DNA of 64,000 nucleotides from Mallotus nudiflorus (Eukaryota; Streptophyta; Magnoliopsida; Malpighiales; Euphorbiaceae), in assembly GCA_947683625.1 (NCBI GenBank), contig CANTUR010000600.1, positions 281,001-345,000 of the forward strand. The letters are read 5' to 3'. Positions 11,798 through 24,345 of this stretch are shown here, piece after piece. The notes beneath the pieces were generated by a model. It did not search any database, was not told the DNA's origin, and saw nothing but the letters and a program-made list of their open reading frames with translations. Position numbers and translations under genes: made by a program. The first letter of the stretch is position 1; the number at the start of each line of letters is the position of its first letter.

Positions 11798-12960
11798 ATA
11801 TTGGACTTCAGTTATTTTATTTTTGTTATTTTTAAAAAATCATTTTTTCTAGAATTGAACCATTAGGAAATTTTTCATGGGTTAGGACTGACTTGGCTTT
11901 TAATGGCTAGACTTTAGTTAGACTTTGCTACTAAATGCTTAATTATTTCACTCATGGAAAACAAGGCTAGATAACAAGCACTTGCAATAAAACATTGTTA
12001 GTTTCTTGTGTTTTTCTCTTCATCTCTGTTAGCACTCCTTACCATGAATAAGAAATCACCATCTGCACAAAGTACTCCCTGGTTATTTCAAAGGTAATGT
12101 AGACAGTGGGTGCATAGATTTAGATGACTAAATTGTTATAGCATTCTTATTTGATGTCATACTATTATAGCATTATTCTTTGATGTTCAACAACTTCAAT
12201 GCTTATAATTTTCCTTTGATGCCAATGTATAGTTGGTTTTGGATCAAGTATTTGAGTTGAACTGAGATGTTGTCTCTTTTGTATCTTACTGGATGTGTTT
12301 TGAGTAATTAGGTCTCGAAGCATGGGTATTGTAAGGCTTCCACCCAATGCCTGACAATTATAAGCATCTCCACAAGCAAAAGAATTTCGTATTAGTTCTT
12401 ACTCAGTAGGTGCCTTTAAGAATTTTAACATGGACAAAATGGTTTTATTATGATGGGCTTGTCATTTGTAGCTATTCTATTTGACATGAGAGCAACAATT
12501 AAACTTGCTGTAGAAAATTGCCAACTAGCATTATTAGTGTGCATAAGATGATGGCATAAGCTAAAGAGAGCAACCATTGGTTAGTAAAACCAAGAAAATG
12601 TTTTCTCTATTCTTAAGTATGAATTCAACCATTGATTCCCTTAATAATTAGCTGAATGTAAGCTTAGACAGGGTTACATGGAGCATCCCCGCTTTGTTTT
12701 GTAAGTTCGCAAGTGTTGAATTCAAGAGCTTTTTAACTGTTAGGTTGAGATCAACTTTGAAATTCTCATTCTATTCCCATGAATTCTCCTTTAGAAGTCC
12801 AATTTTTACAGAACTATTTGAACAATTATTAGTGTTTGAGTTTTTTGTGCTAAATTTCCAATTATCTAATCTTTAGGTTTTCTTTTTTGCACTCTTAAAT
12901 ATTTCCCTTCTAAGTAGAGCCTATAGTTCACCATAAGTACCATAACTTTGAATCATGTTT
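11798..12960. other. Intergenic DNA, no gene recognised
   Basis: Mixed-composition sequence. On the minus strand around 12290-12350 there is a short coding-like stretch (EALQYPCFET) followed by a CCA|GTAAGAT donor-like site. It is too short to assign and could be a relic exon or chance. Confidence 0.35.
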
Positions 12961-12963
12961 CAC

Positions 12964-13385
12964 TTTGATACTAAATTTTTAATTTTTTTCTTTTCAATTT
13001 CAAAAATTCTATTTTTATTTTAAGTTAAACTATCTCAAATATATCCGATCAAATTTAATATACATGACAGCTGAAATAAATATATTTTTAGTATATTTAC
13101 CATATAAATATCTCATTAAACGGCCTATTCATCTTTTGGATTCTATAAAATAAATTTTACTAAATTTTTATTTTATAGGTTCCACAAACAAATTTTATTT
13201 TATGAAACCAATAAGATGATTAAATTGTTTAATGAGATATTTACAAAATAAATATACTGAAAATATATTTATTTTAACTATCACATATGTTAAATTTAAT
13301 CGGATATGTTCGAGATCTTTTAATTTAAAATAAAAATAAAATTTTTAAAATTGAAAAGAAAAAAAATTAAAATTTTGGTATTAAG
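12964..13385. repeat. MITE-like palindromic element (~420 bp)
   Basis: The left arm (12964-13165) and right arm (about 13190-13385) are imperfect reverse complements over roughly 190-200 bp. The ends read CTTTGATACTAAATTTT and, from the right, CTTAATACCAAAATTTT. Matching internal blocks include ATATCCGAT-AAATTTAA, AAATAAATATATTTT and AAATATCTCATTAAAC. The whole element is close to a foldback hairpin with no coding capacity. Confidence 0.65.
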
Positions 13386-14280
13386 AAAAGATCTAGTCAT
13401 TGCCTCTAGATAGAATATTTGTTATAATAAGTCATTATGCTCAGGCTCATTTTGGGTGCACTTCAATTTTGTTTTGATTAAAATAAAGTTATCAATAGTT
13501 TTTATTAAAAAAAAAAAAAAGAGTTTTTATAATCTCTCTTTTAGTTTTTTTTGGATGTTAACAGCCAGCCTGAAATTTCAATCAACTCTATAAATTTGAA
13601 GATCCATCGAAGCATCTCCGGATTTCAGGAAACATGTGTAAGTAAATACAAGAAAGATAAAAGTTAAAATGCTACCAGAAGTTGCACAACAATTTATGAA
13701 CAAAAAGTCACGGTTCAATAACGAGAGCCAAGCTATTGCAAGGCACTAGTAATCCATTAAAAAAAAAAAAAATTAAGTTCCTGATGAAGAAATTTTAAGC
13801 AATGCTATGAATTTTTATAACACATTAAGCAGGAAAAAGAAAACCAAAATTGTATTTAACTTCCTTGAAATCGTACATGTTTCAATACAATAACCACAGT
13901 TATTTCAGTTTCTTGTTGATCTCAGCATAAGGACTTGAGTGACAAGCAACTTCCCCGCATGTGCACAGAAGCAGGCCTGAACACATCTACTCAGATCTGA
14001 CTCAGTGATCCGTTGTTCATAAAATCACTTATACTATAATCAACCATTCACTAACGAACACAAATTAGTTTGGACATATTACATAGAGGTAATATCGTTT
14101 AATTTCACTACAGTCATTAAACTTCAATCTACTGCTAATAATGCAATGAAATTTGCAGTAGCGTTCCAACATGATCCTATTGTTGGGGTATTTTACAAGA
14201 CCCTCGCAGAAAGCTAATGTGTTAACCATGTGGACCGCTAATTGAAATTCAGTTCAGTAAATCCATGAGGTCTTTCACAT
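13386..14280. other. Intergenic DNA
   Basis: No coding sequence is supported. There are poly-A tracts near 13507-13520 and 13758-13771. The region leads into the duplicated block that follows. Confidence 0.4.
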
Positions 14281-17200
14281 TTTGCCAGTATCTACTGTAT
14301 CACACGTCTGCAACAGTCTTACCATAAAAGTTAACAAATATCATCTCCTTGACCACAAGAAAAAGAAAACACTCAACTATACCCAGATGATCTACTTATT
14401 TCATTTGGCTCTCACATAAATTTTTGATAAAAAAACATATATTTCACATGAGGCAATCAATAGATTGATGAAAACTAATCATACAGGTAACTTGCCATTT
14501 AAAATTTAAGAAAGTACATACCTTGCATAATGCGACTCTTCCAAATGGAGATAAGAGCTCCTTAAGCCTATCATAACCTAAACTAAAACATAAAATACAA
14601 TAGGCAGAATATTAAAGAAAATAAAAAGAGAGAAGGAAGGGAATCTCAATACCTCATTTGACATTGTTGAATTCACCTGAGAACCTGAAACCAGCAAAGC
14701 AGTAGATCACTCAGCAAACTCATTTAAATGCCAGTAAGTGCATTAATGATTTCATAGTGAAGAAAAGAGTCAACAGTGGGAGGTATCTGAAATCGCAAGT
14801 AAATGACATGTAAAAAGCATGCCACCAACAAAACTAGTCATAGGAACATACAGGCAACCCTTACTTCCTGCCTCTTTTGAACCATTGTCATAGGAACCGC
14901 ACCAAGACTCGTACCAGGTAAAGCTGCATTCATGTAAGAGTACTTATAAGTTTGATACGAAGGTAACCAACTGCATTATCTGGAGGCTCAAAACAAGTGC
15001 AACAAATAGGTTTTTGCCATTTTACCATGCATCTCCATCAGCTTGGAAAACCAGCATCATGAATGCAAAAAGCTTTAGATGCCTGTTTGTACTGATCCTC
15101 ATCTGTCCAATGTAAATGATGAGAGATCAATGTCTTAAAGGAACCAATTCGTATGCATCAAGTGGAAAACACAAAGAATAAAATGAACCTAAACACCCTA
15201 AATGGCATACTATAGACATTAAACCTTAGACCCTAGACTTGAGACACCAGACCCTAGAACCTAGACATGAGTCCCTAGACCTGGGACACAAGACTCTAGA
15301 CACAGACACTGGATCCAAGAACCTAGACCTATATCCTAGACCCAAGACTCAAGACTCTAGGCATTAGACTCCAGGGGACCCTAGACTCTACATCCACAAT
15401 AAACTTCAACTATTTAAAACAATATGCATTAACCAGCCAACAGTTGAAAAGTAAAACAGTAAATCAGAATATTGAAGAAACTCACCATCTTTGTTGTTTG
15501 AGAGGCTCAAAAGATAATAATTATTAAGAAAAGAATCCCACCCACAACCTGGCTATTCTGTCTTCCTCTTGTTGGGCAAGTGCAACATTTTACCATTCAC
15601 CTCCACAAGCTGTAAAAGCAATAGATTATTTGTAATTTCAATACATGGCCTTTATAAATGCACAAAGAAAAAGAAAACACTTACAACCATAGATGTCTCT
15701 CTAGAAGTTAAGAATGCACCAAACCCTCTGCTTATATCATTTGGATCTCACATAACTTGTTGATATGGAAACATATATTTTACATGAGACAAGAAGTAGA
15801 TTAATGAAAAATAATCATTCAGGTAACTTGCTATTTACTAAATTAAAACATAAAATACAGCAGAGAAAATATTAAATAAAATAGAGAAGGAAGGGAATCT
15901 CAATACCTCATTCAAGATTGTTAAATTCACTCGATAACCTGAAACCAACAAAGTAGTAGATAACTAAGCAAACTCATTTAAATGCCAACAAGTGCATTAA
16001 ATTAATGACAATGGGAGGAATATTGAGATTGCAAGTAAATAACATATAAAAAAAAGTGGTACGTCATACAAGTAAATGAAGTAGAAGTAGATTTCCAAAA
16101 AACAGAAACCTAATTAATAAGACCTTTGTTGAATCTAATCGAGAATCTGAAACAAGCAAAGTAATAGACAGCTCCTGCAGATAGATAAATGAGTTCAAAG
16201 AAAAAAAATGAATGAGGGGAATGAAGGTTGAGAATATGAGTAAATGGCATATAAGTAACTGAAATGTCGTGAAAGTAAATGACAGATTCAGTTATGAGTA
16301 GCATATGAACCTATCTGACAAAGTCTGCAACTGTTTGCTGGATGCCTATTTCAAAAATAAAACAAGCTAGATTCATTAACACTGCTAAAAGGAATTGTAG
16401 AATTGCGCTTACAACAACTGTTTTCATTTCTTAAATGCTTTTTTCAAGGGGACAACAGGATTGCTTTGTGTTAATCCACTTTCAGTTCACCATGTTTTAG
16501 GTGTTCTGACACCGAAAGAGTTTTACCATAAAAATTAACAAATACAAAATCTCCAACTACTTGAAGGTGGGTAAAAAAAAAGGTAATACATACTGTTCTC
16601 TGCAGCATACTAGCAACCAGTGGAAGAGGCAACTTATAGGTGTTTGCTAACAACCATTTTACTAATAATCTCTATCAGCTACAAAAACAACAGATCAAGT
16701 GTCATTTTAATGTGTGGTCTTTATGAATGCACAAGGCTTTAGATGCCTCTTCATGCTCATCCTCATCTATCCAATGTAAATGACAAGAGATCAGTGTCTT
16801 ATACAAGGAATCAATTTGTATGCATAAAGTGGAAAACACCAGGAATAAAATGAAACTAGAACACCCTAGACTCGATACACCAGACCCTAGAACACAGACA
16901 CTAGACCATAGACCTGAGACAAAAGACACCTTAGACACTGGTGCCCTATAACCTAGACACCAGGCCTATATCCGAGACCCCACACTCAGGACTCTAAACC
17001 CTAAACCATAAATCAAAATATGAAATACAAGAAGCAAAATATTAAAGAAAATAAAAAGACAATGAAGGGGGAAACTCACCAACTCTATTGTCTAGAGGCT
17101 CAAATTATCATAACTATTAAGAAAAAAATCATACCTACAACCTGGCTCTTCTATCTTCCACTCATTGGGCAAGTGCAACATTTTTCCATTCACATCCACA

Positions 17201-18900
17201 GGCTATGAAAGCAACAGATTAGTTGTCAGTTCAATATGTCATCTTTATAAATGCACAAAGAACAAGAAAACACTTGCAGCTTTAGATGGCTCTTTAGGAA
17301 TTGAGAATGCAATAAACATTGGCCCTTTGCTTAGTTCATTTGGATCTTGCATAACCTGTTGATAAAAAAACATATATATTTCACATGATGTCGCAATCAG
17401 TAGATTTATGAAAATTAATTATACAGGTAACTTGCTGCTTAAAATTTAAGAAAACTCATACCTTGCATAATGTGATTGTACCAAATGGAGATAGGAACTC
17501 CTTATGCCTATGATCATCACCTAAATTCAAACTTAAAATACAGTAAGCAGGAATCTTAATATCTCATTTGAAATTGTTGAATTGCTCAACAACCTAAAAC
17601 CAGCAAAGTGGTAGATAACTCAGCAAACTCATTTAAATTTCAGCAAGTGCATTAGAAAAGAGGAAAGAGTAGAAGAAATGAGGGGAAAGAAGGTTGAGAA
17701 TATGAGTAAATGGCATGTAAGTAACTGAAATGTCAAGAAATTAAATGACGGATTTAGATATGATATGAGTAGCATATGTACCTATCTAACAAAGCCTATA
17801 ACTGTCTGCAGCATGCCAATTTCAAACAAAAAAAACACAATAAGCTAGACTCGATAACACTTCAATTAGGAAGTGAACTCAGCAAATATAATAAACAAAT
17901 ATAAACCAGAAAAACATAGAGTGAACTCCACAATGATCATATGCATGCACCATATTTGCAGAACTCTGAATCCTGCAACAAATTCTGAATCAGTATTTAA
18001 AAATAATTTAAGCATCATGAAAACTTTACATAACATGAGTGAGGATGTATGAAGGATGAAAGTAATGCAAATATTGCACATACAAACCAGTTGAAAAGAA
18101 GGGGGGGTGGTTGGGAATATTGAGAATTCAAGAAATTTACATAAATGAGAAAAAACACCTGGTCAATACTATTAATAAAAAAGCACCTTGTCCAAGCCCT
18201 GGACTGCAATTGACCTCAACTGAGAAAATTGAACCGCAAAAGCTTACTTTTGCATGGTCTTGAAGAGATGGAGCAGAGCAAGATAGTAGCTGAAACCATT
18301 GGCATATTCTAAATCAACTTCCAGCATTTGTAACAAATTTAAGTATCCTCAAATATTACAAAACATCAACAAGGATGTAGGAAAGACGGAAGTAATGCCA
18401 GATGCAGCAAATAGGTGCCATGCATCTCCATTAGCTAGAAAAGCAGCAAATCATGTGTCATTTTGATGCCTGCAAATGAAAAAAATGAGTTCATAGCAAA
18501 AGAAAAAAGGAGTGAGAGAAAGGAAGGTTGAGAATATGAGTAAATGACATTTAAATAACTGAAATGTCATGAAAAGTAAATATGAGTAGCATATGAATCT
18601 ATTTGACAAAGCCTGCAGTTGTTTGCTGCATACCTATTTCAAAATCATAAGAAGCTAGAGTCAGTAAAACTTTAATCAGCGAGTGAACTAAACAAAAATA
18701 AACTAGAAAAGCATACCACAAAGTCCACAGAAAATGATCATAACTCCAAATCCTGTAATAAATTCTGAATCAGCTTCCAACATTTGTAATTAATTTAAGC
18801 ATCCTAGAACTTTTACATAACATCAATGGGGATGTATAAAGGATAAAAGTAATGCAACTAATGCACATAAAAATATTTCGATAGATAAGAGGTAGAGAAG
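14281..18900 (-). repeat. Three-fold degenerate tandem duplication of exon/intron-like units
   Basis: Three diverged copies of one landmark block begin near 14430, 15765 and 17367: an ACATATATTTCACATGA-like start, then a CAGGTAACTTGC block, then the AACTCATTTAAATGCC block. Each carries minus-strand exon-like pieces bounded by splice-like sites: one reading LLSPFGRVALCK before a CAAG|GTATG donor (about 14523-14580, diverged copy 17463-17520), and one reading VNGKMLHLPN after a CAG acceptor (15572-15625 and 17150-17205). A third shared block sits near 15035-15180 and 16720-16900. In-frame stops and drift show that the copies are not functional. The parent gene is not recognised. The neighbouring midasin pseudogene lies on the same strand, so these may be duplicated pieces of its locus. 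Confidence 0.5.
15200..15390. repeat. CCCTAGAC-rich degenerate minisatellite
   Basis: About 190 bp is made of imperfect 7-10-bp units of the type ACCCTAGAC, GAGACACCAG and CACTAGAC. A shorter related array occurs at about 16855-17010 in the paralogous unit, ending in ACCCTAAACCATAA. The unit is telomere-like (CCCTAAA relatives) but not telomeric in order. It is non-coding. Confidence 0.6.
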
Positions 18901-18909
18901 AATTGCAGG

Positions 18910-19000
18910 ATCAGACTTACTCAAGTGTCTCTTTTAAAAGGACAACAGGATGCCTACTCTTCCATGCTTTAGGTGGTCTAACACGCACCTGCTGTAAGTT
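18910..19000 (-). pseudogene. Pseudo-exon (RPPKAWKSRHPVVLLKETL)
   Basis: On the minus strand, after a TACAGCAG acceptor-like site near 18990, the frame reads RPPKAWKSRHPVVLLKETL and runs to a GAGTAAGT donor-like site near 18920. Diverged versions occur at 20314-20367 (KSWHPAFLLKEHL, with a GTAAGT donor) and near 16450-16500. The repeated exon flanks the midasin-like pseudo-exons on both sides, so it may belong to the same duplicated gene. I do not recognise this domain. Confidence 0.4.
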
Positions 19001-19189
19001 CCTCCCATGTCAGCAGCATCACTCTATTGACTCAAGTTCTGCAGAGGGAAGCAAGCTTCAATCAGATGTATGACAAATAAGGACTCATCAATCAACCAAA
19101 GACGCACATTTTCACACCACCTACACGTATATATTAATAAAATTGATACACATAAGCATATGTGTGAGCTTGTAAGAGAGAAAGGAGGA

Positions 19190-20367
19190 ATGGCATCCAA
19201 ACCAGAACAGTAAGTCTCTGACCAACCATTGTAGCCAAATTCTGTACAAGTGTCCCGGTTCCAGTTTTACTGACCAAAAGAACAAGCTTCTTGTACTTAA
19301 CAGAGCAAGCAATGTTCTCAAGTATATGCAGAGAAGTACGCATCTGGACAAGTTTGTGGGCCATGCAACTAAAAGAACATAGGACAATATCAGTAAAGCA
19401 ACTGGAAAAGTAAAGAATGAAAGAAATTGAGACAATCTAGAATGATTCCATTGACCGCTGAACAGCAACTCTTCCAATTACTAGCTCTGTAAGAAAACCC
19501 CGCATTTAATCTAACAGAGTAAGAAATGAACGTATTAAAAAAAATTCAGGTCATAAATACCATCAACATCAAGTACCTGAATTTCAGGTTTATAAGGATA
19601 TAGAATTTCCGCCTCCTAAGGCGCAATCATCCATAATTTTGCAATATCTTTCATTATAGTCAACCTAGGCTCAGTTGATGTAGAAAATGCTGCAAATACT
19701 TCTATCGCCTGAAAGGAACAAGCCAATATGAAGTAAGCTTGTCACGAACCTGTACTTTCACATCGTATATATAATAAGGGAAATGACTTTTATCTCGGGG
19801 CTGGCGTGAATGAAAAAAATCCAAGGCCCTGTGATTTGACAAAAAAGACTTTAACTCAAAAATAAATTGCCCCCTGATTGCAGGGGCTGCTTGCTATATC
19901 TATAATCACTTATATAATAAATATGCATATAAAAAGGCAAGATGTACACAACAAAATCAGACCTCTTGGTAGATACCACGACATTGATAAGCTGTCAACA
20001 CATTGCCTGTAGTGCTCAAGCCTAATCCTGCAATCCGTTTGCACCATTTAAGATCTCTGCCACCAGAAAAGAAAAACTGAAATCACAAAAATAATCTAGT
20101 TAATTTTAAGTCAGAACATATGAATTAAGCATTAGTACATTACCTTATTAAGAATCTACTCTGAGATCCATTGAGAACGGAACTCCCACAATGAAATCCC
20201 AAAATATGGTGCAGATAAACAGAGTTAACCTGTTCAAAAGTAACGCAACTATTGCACATAAATTTTTTTTGATAAAGATAAGAGGTAGAGGAGAATTGCA
20301 GGAGCAGACTTACCTAAGTGCTCTTTTAAGAGGAAAGCAGGATGCCAACTCTTTTTCTGCATTTCAG
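19190..20367 (-). pseudogene. MDN1: Midasin (MDN1/REA1) AAA-ATPase pseudogene fragment
   Basis: Ordered pseudo-exons on the minus strand match plant midasin, the giant dynein-like AAA ATPase that removes assembly factors from pre-60S ribosomes. Segment 20056-19963 reads DLKWCKRIAGLGLSTTGNVL. Segment 19708-19577 continues as AIEVFAAFSTSTEPRLTIMK. Segment 19486 to about 19446 gives ELVIGRVAVQRS. Segment 19368 to about 19205 gives SLHILENIACSVKY followed by the Walker A region. Splice sites are GT-AG-like. It is broken: a TAG interrupts the 19708-19577 segment after MIAP, a stop follows QRSMESF, and the P-loop that normally reads GETGTGKT is SKTGTGT with the catalytic lysine lost. Only a few percent of the roughly 5000-residue protein is present. 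The assignment is from remembered family sequence. Confidence 0.75.
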
Positions 20368-20394
20368 CTGTATTTATTTAGCAGGATGCCGATT

Positions 20395-20517
20395 ATAGGG
20401 CTGATTTAAAATGATTGATTGTAGGAGATTTTTCTATTCGTATATAGATCCTTGTACTTGATGAATGATATAACAAGAAATTCATTCATGTTTATATGTT
20501 CTTATACTCTAATTACA
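20395..20517 (+). mobile_element. 3' end of a Ty1/copia LTR (remnant)
   Basis: The sequence ends ...CTCTAATTACA directly before a primer-binding-site-like motif at 20518-20529, and it contains the usual late-LTR run (CTTGTACTTGATGAATGATA, ATTCATTCATG). The left boundary is not certain; it abuts pseudo-exon sequence at about 20370-20395. Confidence 0.5.
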
Positions 20518-20529
20518 TGGCATCAGGGC
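20518..20529 (+). other. Copia primer-binding site (decayed)
   Basis: TGGCATCAGGGC differs at two positions from TGGTATCAGAGC, the complement of the initiator tRNA-Met 3' end. It sits immediately after the LTR-like ...ACA end, as expected for a copia PBS. Confidence 0.55.
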
Positions 20530-20534
20530 TGAAA

Positions 20535-20643
20535 GTTTTTTGCTTTTAAGAAAATTAAAGTTTTGGATTGTTGGGTGTGCACGAGGGTGAGTTTTTTGCT
20601 ATCAAGAAAATTAAAGTTCTGGGTTGTTGGGTGTGCATGAGGT
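20535..20643 (+). repeat. 56-bp tandem duplication in copia leader
   Basis: Two near-identical units begin at 20535 and 20591 (GTTTTTTGC... to ...GGTGTGCATGAGG). They lie between the PBS and the gag start and are probably a leader duplication. Confidence 0.7.
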
Positions 20644-20969
20644 AAGGCTAGTCCATCACTTTAGGAAGGTTTTATGTTGACAACACTAGCCTAGGGAGGA
20701 GCACCATGTGTCGATCGGTCAAGACCTAAAGACTAGTTGCCAGTGGCTCACGCGCCGCCAGAAGTTATTGCCTAGATTCCACACATCGGCATGTGGAGGC
20801 ACGTGAGCTACCAGAATTTGCTTTGATATTATTTGTCCTTTTTAATTCTACATCTATTTAAGTTTGAATCTGCATCGTTGTGAGAGTATTTAGTTGTCTA
20901 AAATATGTTAGTATTCATTTCTAATTACTCTAAGTTTTTTTCTTATTTTATCAATTGTTCTTTCGAAAT

Positions 20970-21500
20970 ATGGCAAAGAAAAAAAGTGTTGTTATTTTCG
21001 ATGTGATTCTCATTATGTCAAAAATCACATAACATAAACTTAATAGTACGAACTATCTTAATTTGAACTATATTTGCTTAATATTTTTATGGATAGCCAC
21101 TTGACTGATGATCCTCTTAAAGATGATTCTAAATTGCCTTAGATGAGAGAGAATGCTTGATTGTTTTTACAAATACGAAATTCTATTGATAGTGAGATGG
21201 TTGATATGGTAACTCACTTCAGGACAATCAATAAATTAATAAACTATTTAGAATTTTTATACTTTAGAAAGAGGAATGTCTCTCGTATCTATTATATGTG
21301 TAAGACATTTTATAAGGCAGACAAAGGTGATAGGTCTCTCACCAATTATTTCATGGATTTTAAGAAAACATATGAAGAACTCAATATACTACTTTTGTTC
21401 AGTACTGATGTGATTGTATAACAAACTTAGCGGGATAAGATGACTGGTATAAGTTTTTTAGCTGGTTTTACATCTGAATTTGAAAACTGCTAAATCTTAG
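20970..21500 (+). pseudogene. Ty1/copia gag remnant (UBN2-type)
   Basis: From the ATG at 20970 (MAKKKSVV) through several in-frame stops, the sequence reads as a copia gag core: MRENAWLFLQIRNSID (with an internal stop), then RIYYMCKTFYKADKGDRSLT, NYFMDFKKTYEEL and GISFLAGFTSEFE. The order and spacing match the UBN2/retrotransposon gag region that precedes the CCHC knuckle. Frameshifts and stops make it non-functional. The frame is cut at 21500, where solo LTR A is inserted after CTTAG. The downstream half of the element is not found on the far side and was presumably lost in the deletion near 43550. Confidence 0.75.
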
Positions 21501-21905
21501 TGTCACAACCCAAATTGGGAGTCATGACCAGTGCTAGGGAACGAGAATTTTTCGAATCCGAAACCCGTAGCAATCCTTACAAATTAAAAGCGCATGCAAT
21601 TAAGTAAATAAAAATATAACGGAATTAAAACTTTTCAAATCGATATATAAAAATAAAACTCAATATTATATCATAAATAAAAATATTTATACAATATTCA
21701 AATACAACTCTCCAGTACAAATAACTCAACTACTATAACAATACTACTACTGCAGTTTAGATTATAAATCAGAGTCTAAATATACATTTACATAAAATAG
21801 CCGGGATATAAGAACACCGGCGAAGAGTTTTACTACTAAGGTCTGACAATATAAGATCTCCTGAAAAAAAATAATTGAGTGGGGTCAGAACTCACGGAAT
21901 GAATT

Positions 21906-21907
<2 letters not shown>

Positions 21908-21976
<69 letters not shown>
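21908..21976. repeat. (AT)n microsatellite in LTR A
   Basis: A near-perfect AT dinucleotide run of about 68 bp at the position where sister LTRs have only ATAATATATATACATGC, so it is an expansion inside the LTR. Confidence 0.9.
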
Positions 21977-21977
<1 letters not shown>

Positions 21978-24325
21978 GCATTTCACACAAATGCCAAAAT
22001 CTACTTTTATATATATAATAAATGCCAAAAACATTTATTTTAATAAATGAAGGATTAAATTGTCATGACCCAAAATTTTAAATTATTTAATTTAAAAACA
22101 AGATGTGCAGTGTTAATAAATTTCAAAGTCAAATTTAATTATTTTACTATTTTGTGATTTATTACTATTATTTTATGCTTGGTTAAATTTCCTATGTAAA
22201 TATATTATCTTTGGATGTTTAAATTTCATTATGTATATTTATTATTTTTAGTTAACATTATTTTAATAGCATTGATTTAGTGCATGATTATTTTAATATT
22301 ATTATTTCTATTATTATTTTATTAAATTTTACTATTTATTTTGTTAATAAATTGTTTTATTATTTGTATTGTTATTTTATGTATTATATTTATATATTAT
22401 AATTAGGGTTTTGTATTTATTAATGTATTTATATTTATTATTATAATATATGTGTGTATATATGTATATAGGGGATATTTTTATATTGTGTGGTGGATAT
22501 TTTTTTAACATAAAGTTTTATTTTTATATTATTATATTATAAAGTTAATATATAGTAAATAATATATACATACAAAACACATAAATAAACCACGCAAGAA
22601 CACTGTCATCTTCATTCCTCCTCTCGCACTGTAATATCCCGTGTTTTTAAAATATTTTTACACTGTATCGGGATATGCAGTGTTAATAATTTCTGTACAT
22701 TATATGATATTTTTACGAGTTAATATGTATTTAAAATCTATTTTAATTACTGTGTATTATTTTCAGTGTTTTACGTAAAATTTTCCCGGGACTTGCATTT
22801 TCGGGGAAATTTTCACGTAAACAATGTAATATTAATTATTTTAAATATATTTTCGGACTTGCATGAACTCATGCGTATTTTTAAATTATTAAATAAAGCC
22901 TGTGTGTGAATATTTATTTAATTAGGGTTTAATATATATAACCCTAATATTTTATTATTTATTTATTTATTTATTTATTATTATTTAATTATTTTATTTA
23001 TTATTAAATTATTAAAATTTATTTTTTTTATTATTATTTTATTAATATTTAATTATTTTATTTTATTTTATTTTTCTTTTTCTTTTTTCTTTTTTTTCTT
23101 TCTTTTTCTTTTTCTTTCCTTTTTCTTTCTTTTTTCTTTTTCTTCTTCTCCTTCTTCCTTCTCCCGCGCCCGACCACCACCATTCTCCCTTCCCTCCCGC
23201 TGTAACTTCGGCCACCTACCGTCGGTGTGCCTCCCGGCTTGCCACTTGCCGTTCCTAGCCGTTCCCCGCCGCTAGCAGCTCCCTTCCCCGACGCCGGCAG
23301 CTTCATTTTTCCTCTTTTGGCCGAAAGTTGATCCATCGCCGTTTCTCCCTCCTCCGGCCACCGTTTTTGACACCGCCGGTCTTCATCGACTCCTTGAGGT
23401 CCAGTGAGTGTGATTCTAGCTTTGGTTTGAGCTAAAATGGTTTAGATTTGCTTAGGTTTCGAATTTTCAATTTCAGTCACATTAGGGTTTTTGATTTTTT
23501 TGAGCTTTGAATTGATTGATTCATGAAAACTCCCTTCACAAATGTTGTTCCTAGTAGTTTAATCTACATGTATGAATTTTTGTAGAATTTTTGGAGATTG
23601 TTTGGATTTTTGGGTATTTTTGAATATTTTAATATTATTTTCTAATTTTCGGAAATTAATTATTTAAATTATGAAATTGGAGTTTATGGTTAAATTAGGT
23701 GTTGAAATGAATTATAGGAATTTATTTGGAATTTTAATGAATTTCTAAGTATTTATTTTGAATTATTGAAGTTTATGTGATTTTGAGAAATTAGGTTAAA
23801 TGTGTTTTTATTTGAATTTAATTGGTTAATTGAGTTTAATTATTGATATTATTGATAAATATGTTGAGAAAATTAATTTTGGATAATTGTATAATTTTTG
23901 GTGAATTTTTGAAGTAATTTAAGTATATTTATATATATAGGGGTATTTTGGTAATTTTACCCTAAATTGTCTAAAAATGTAATTTAATTGGTTTTAATAA
24001 TTATTTAAGGTATAAAAATGATTTCTACAAAATATTTGGTATTTTTAACTAATTAAAACTATTTTTCGTGAATTATTTTCAATTATATATATAATATACG
24101 GTTTTACTAATAAAATGAGTTTTTATCGGTTTTTATAGTGTTTTAAGGTTAATTATGTAATTTTTACCTATGAGATGTATTTCTATGTTGTGAGGATATT
24201 TTTGGTATATCTGGAATTATTCTGTGTTTGTGGACTCCGGTCGGTGGACTGTAGTTTGGAGTCCGACCGTGGGATTTTGATTGTGTTGAGCTAGTTTTTC
24301 GAAGTGTGTTTCTTTGCAGGGTCGG

Positions 24326-24345
24326 CTCTACTCTTTTGAGTGGAG
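24326..24345 (+). other. Conserved 8-bp hairpin in LTR C
   Basis: CTCTACTC-TTTT-GAGTGGAG forms an 8-bp stem (one G-U pair) with a 4-nt loop, starting 6 bp into the exon-like block. Equivalent hairpins occur in E (32500-32518, perfect), B (CTCTACTTTTTAGTAGAG near 27110), L1 and F. In B the stem is one pair shorter but both arms change together. Confidence 0.6.
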
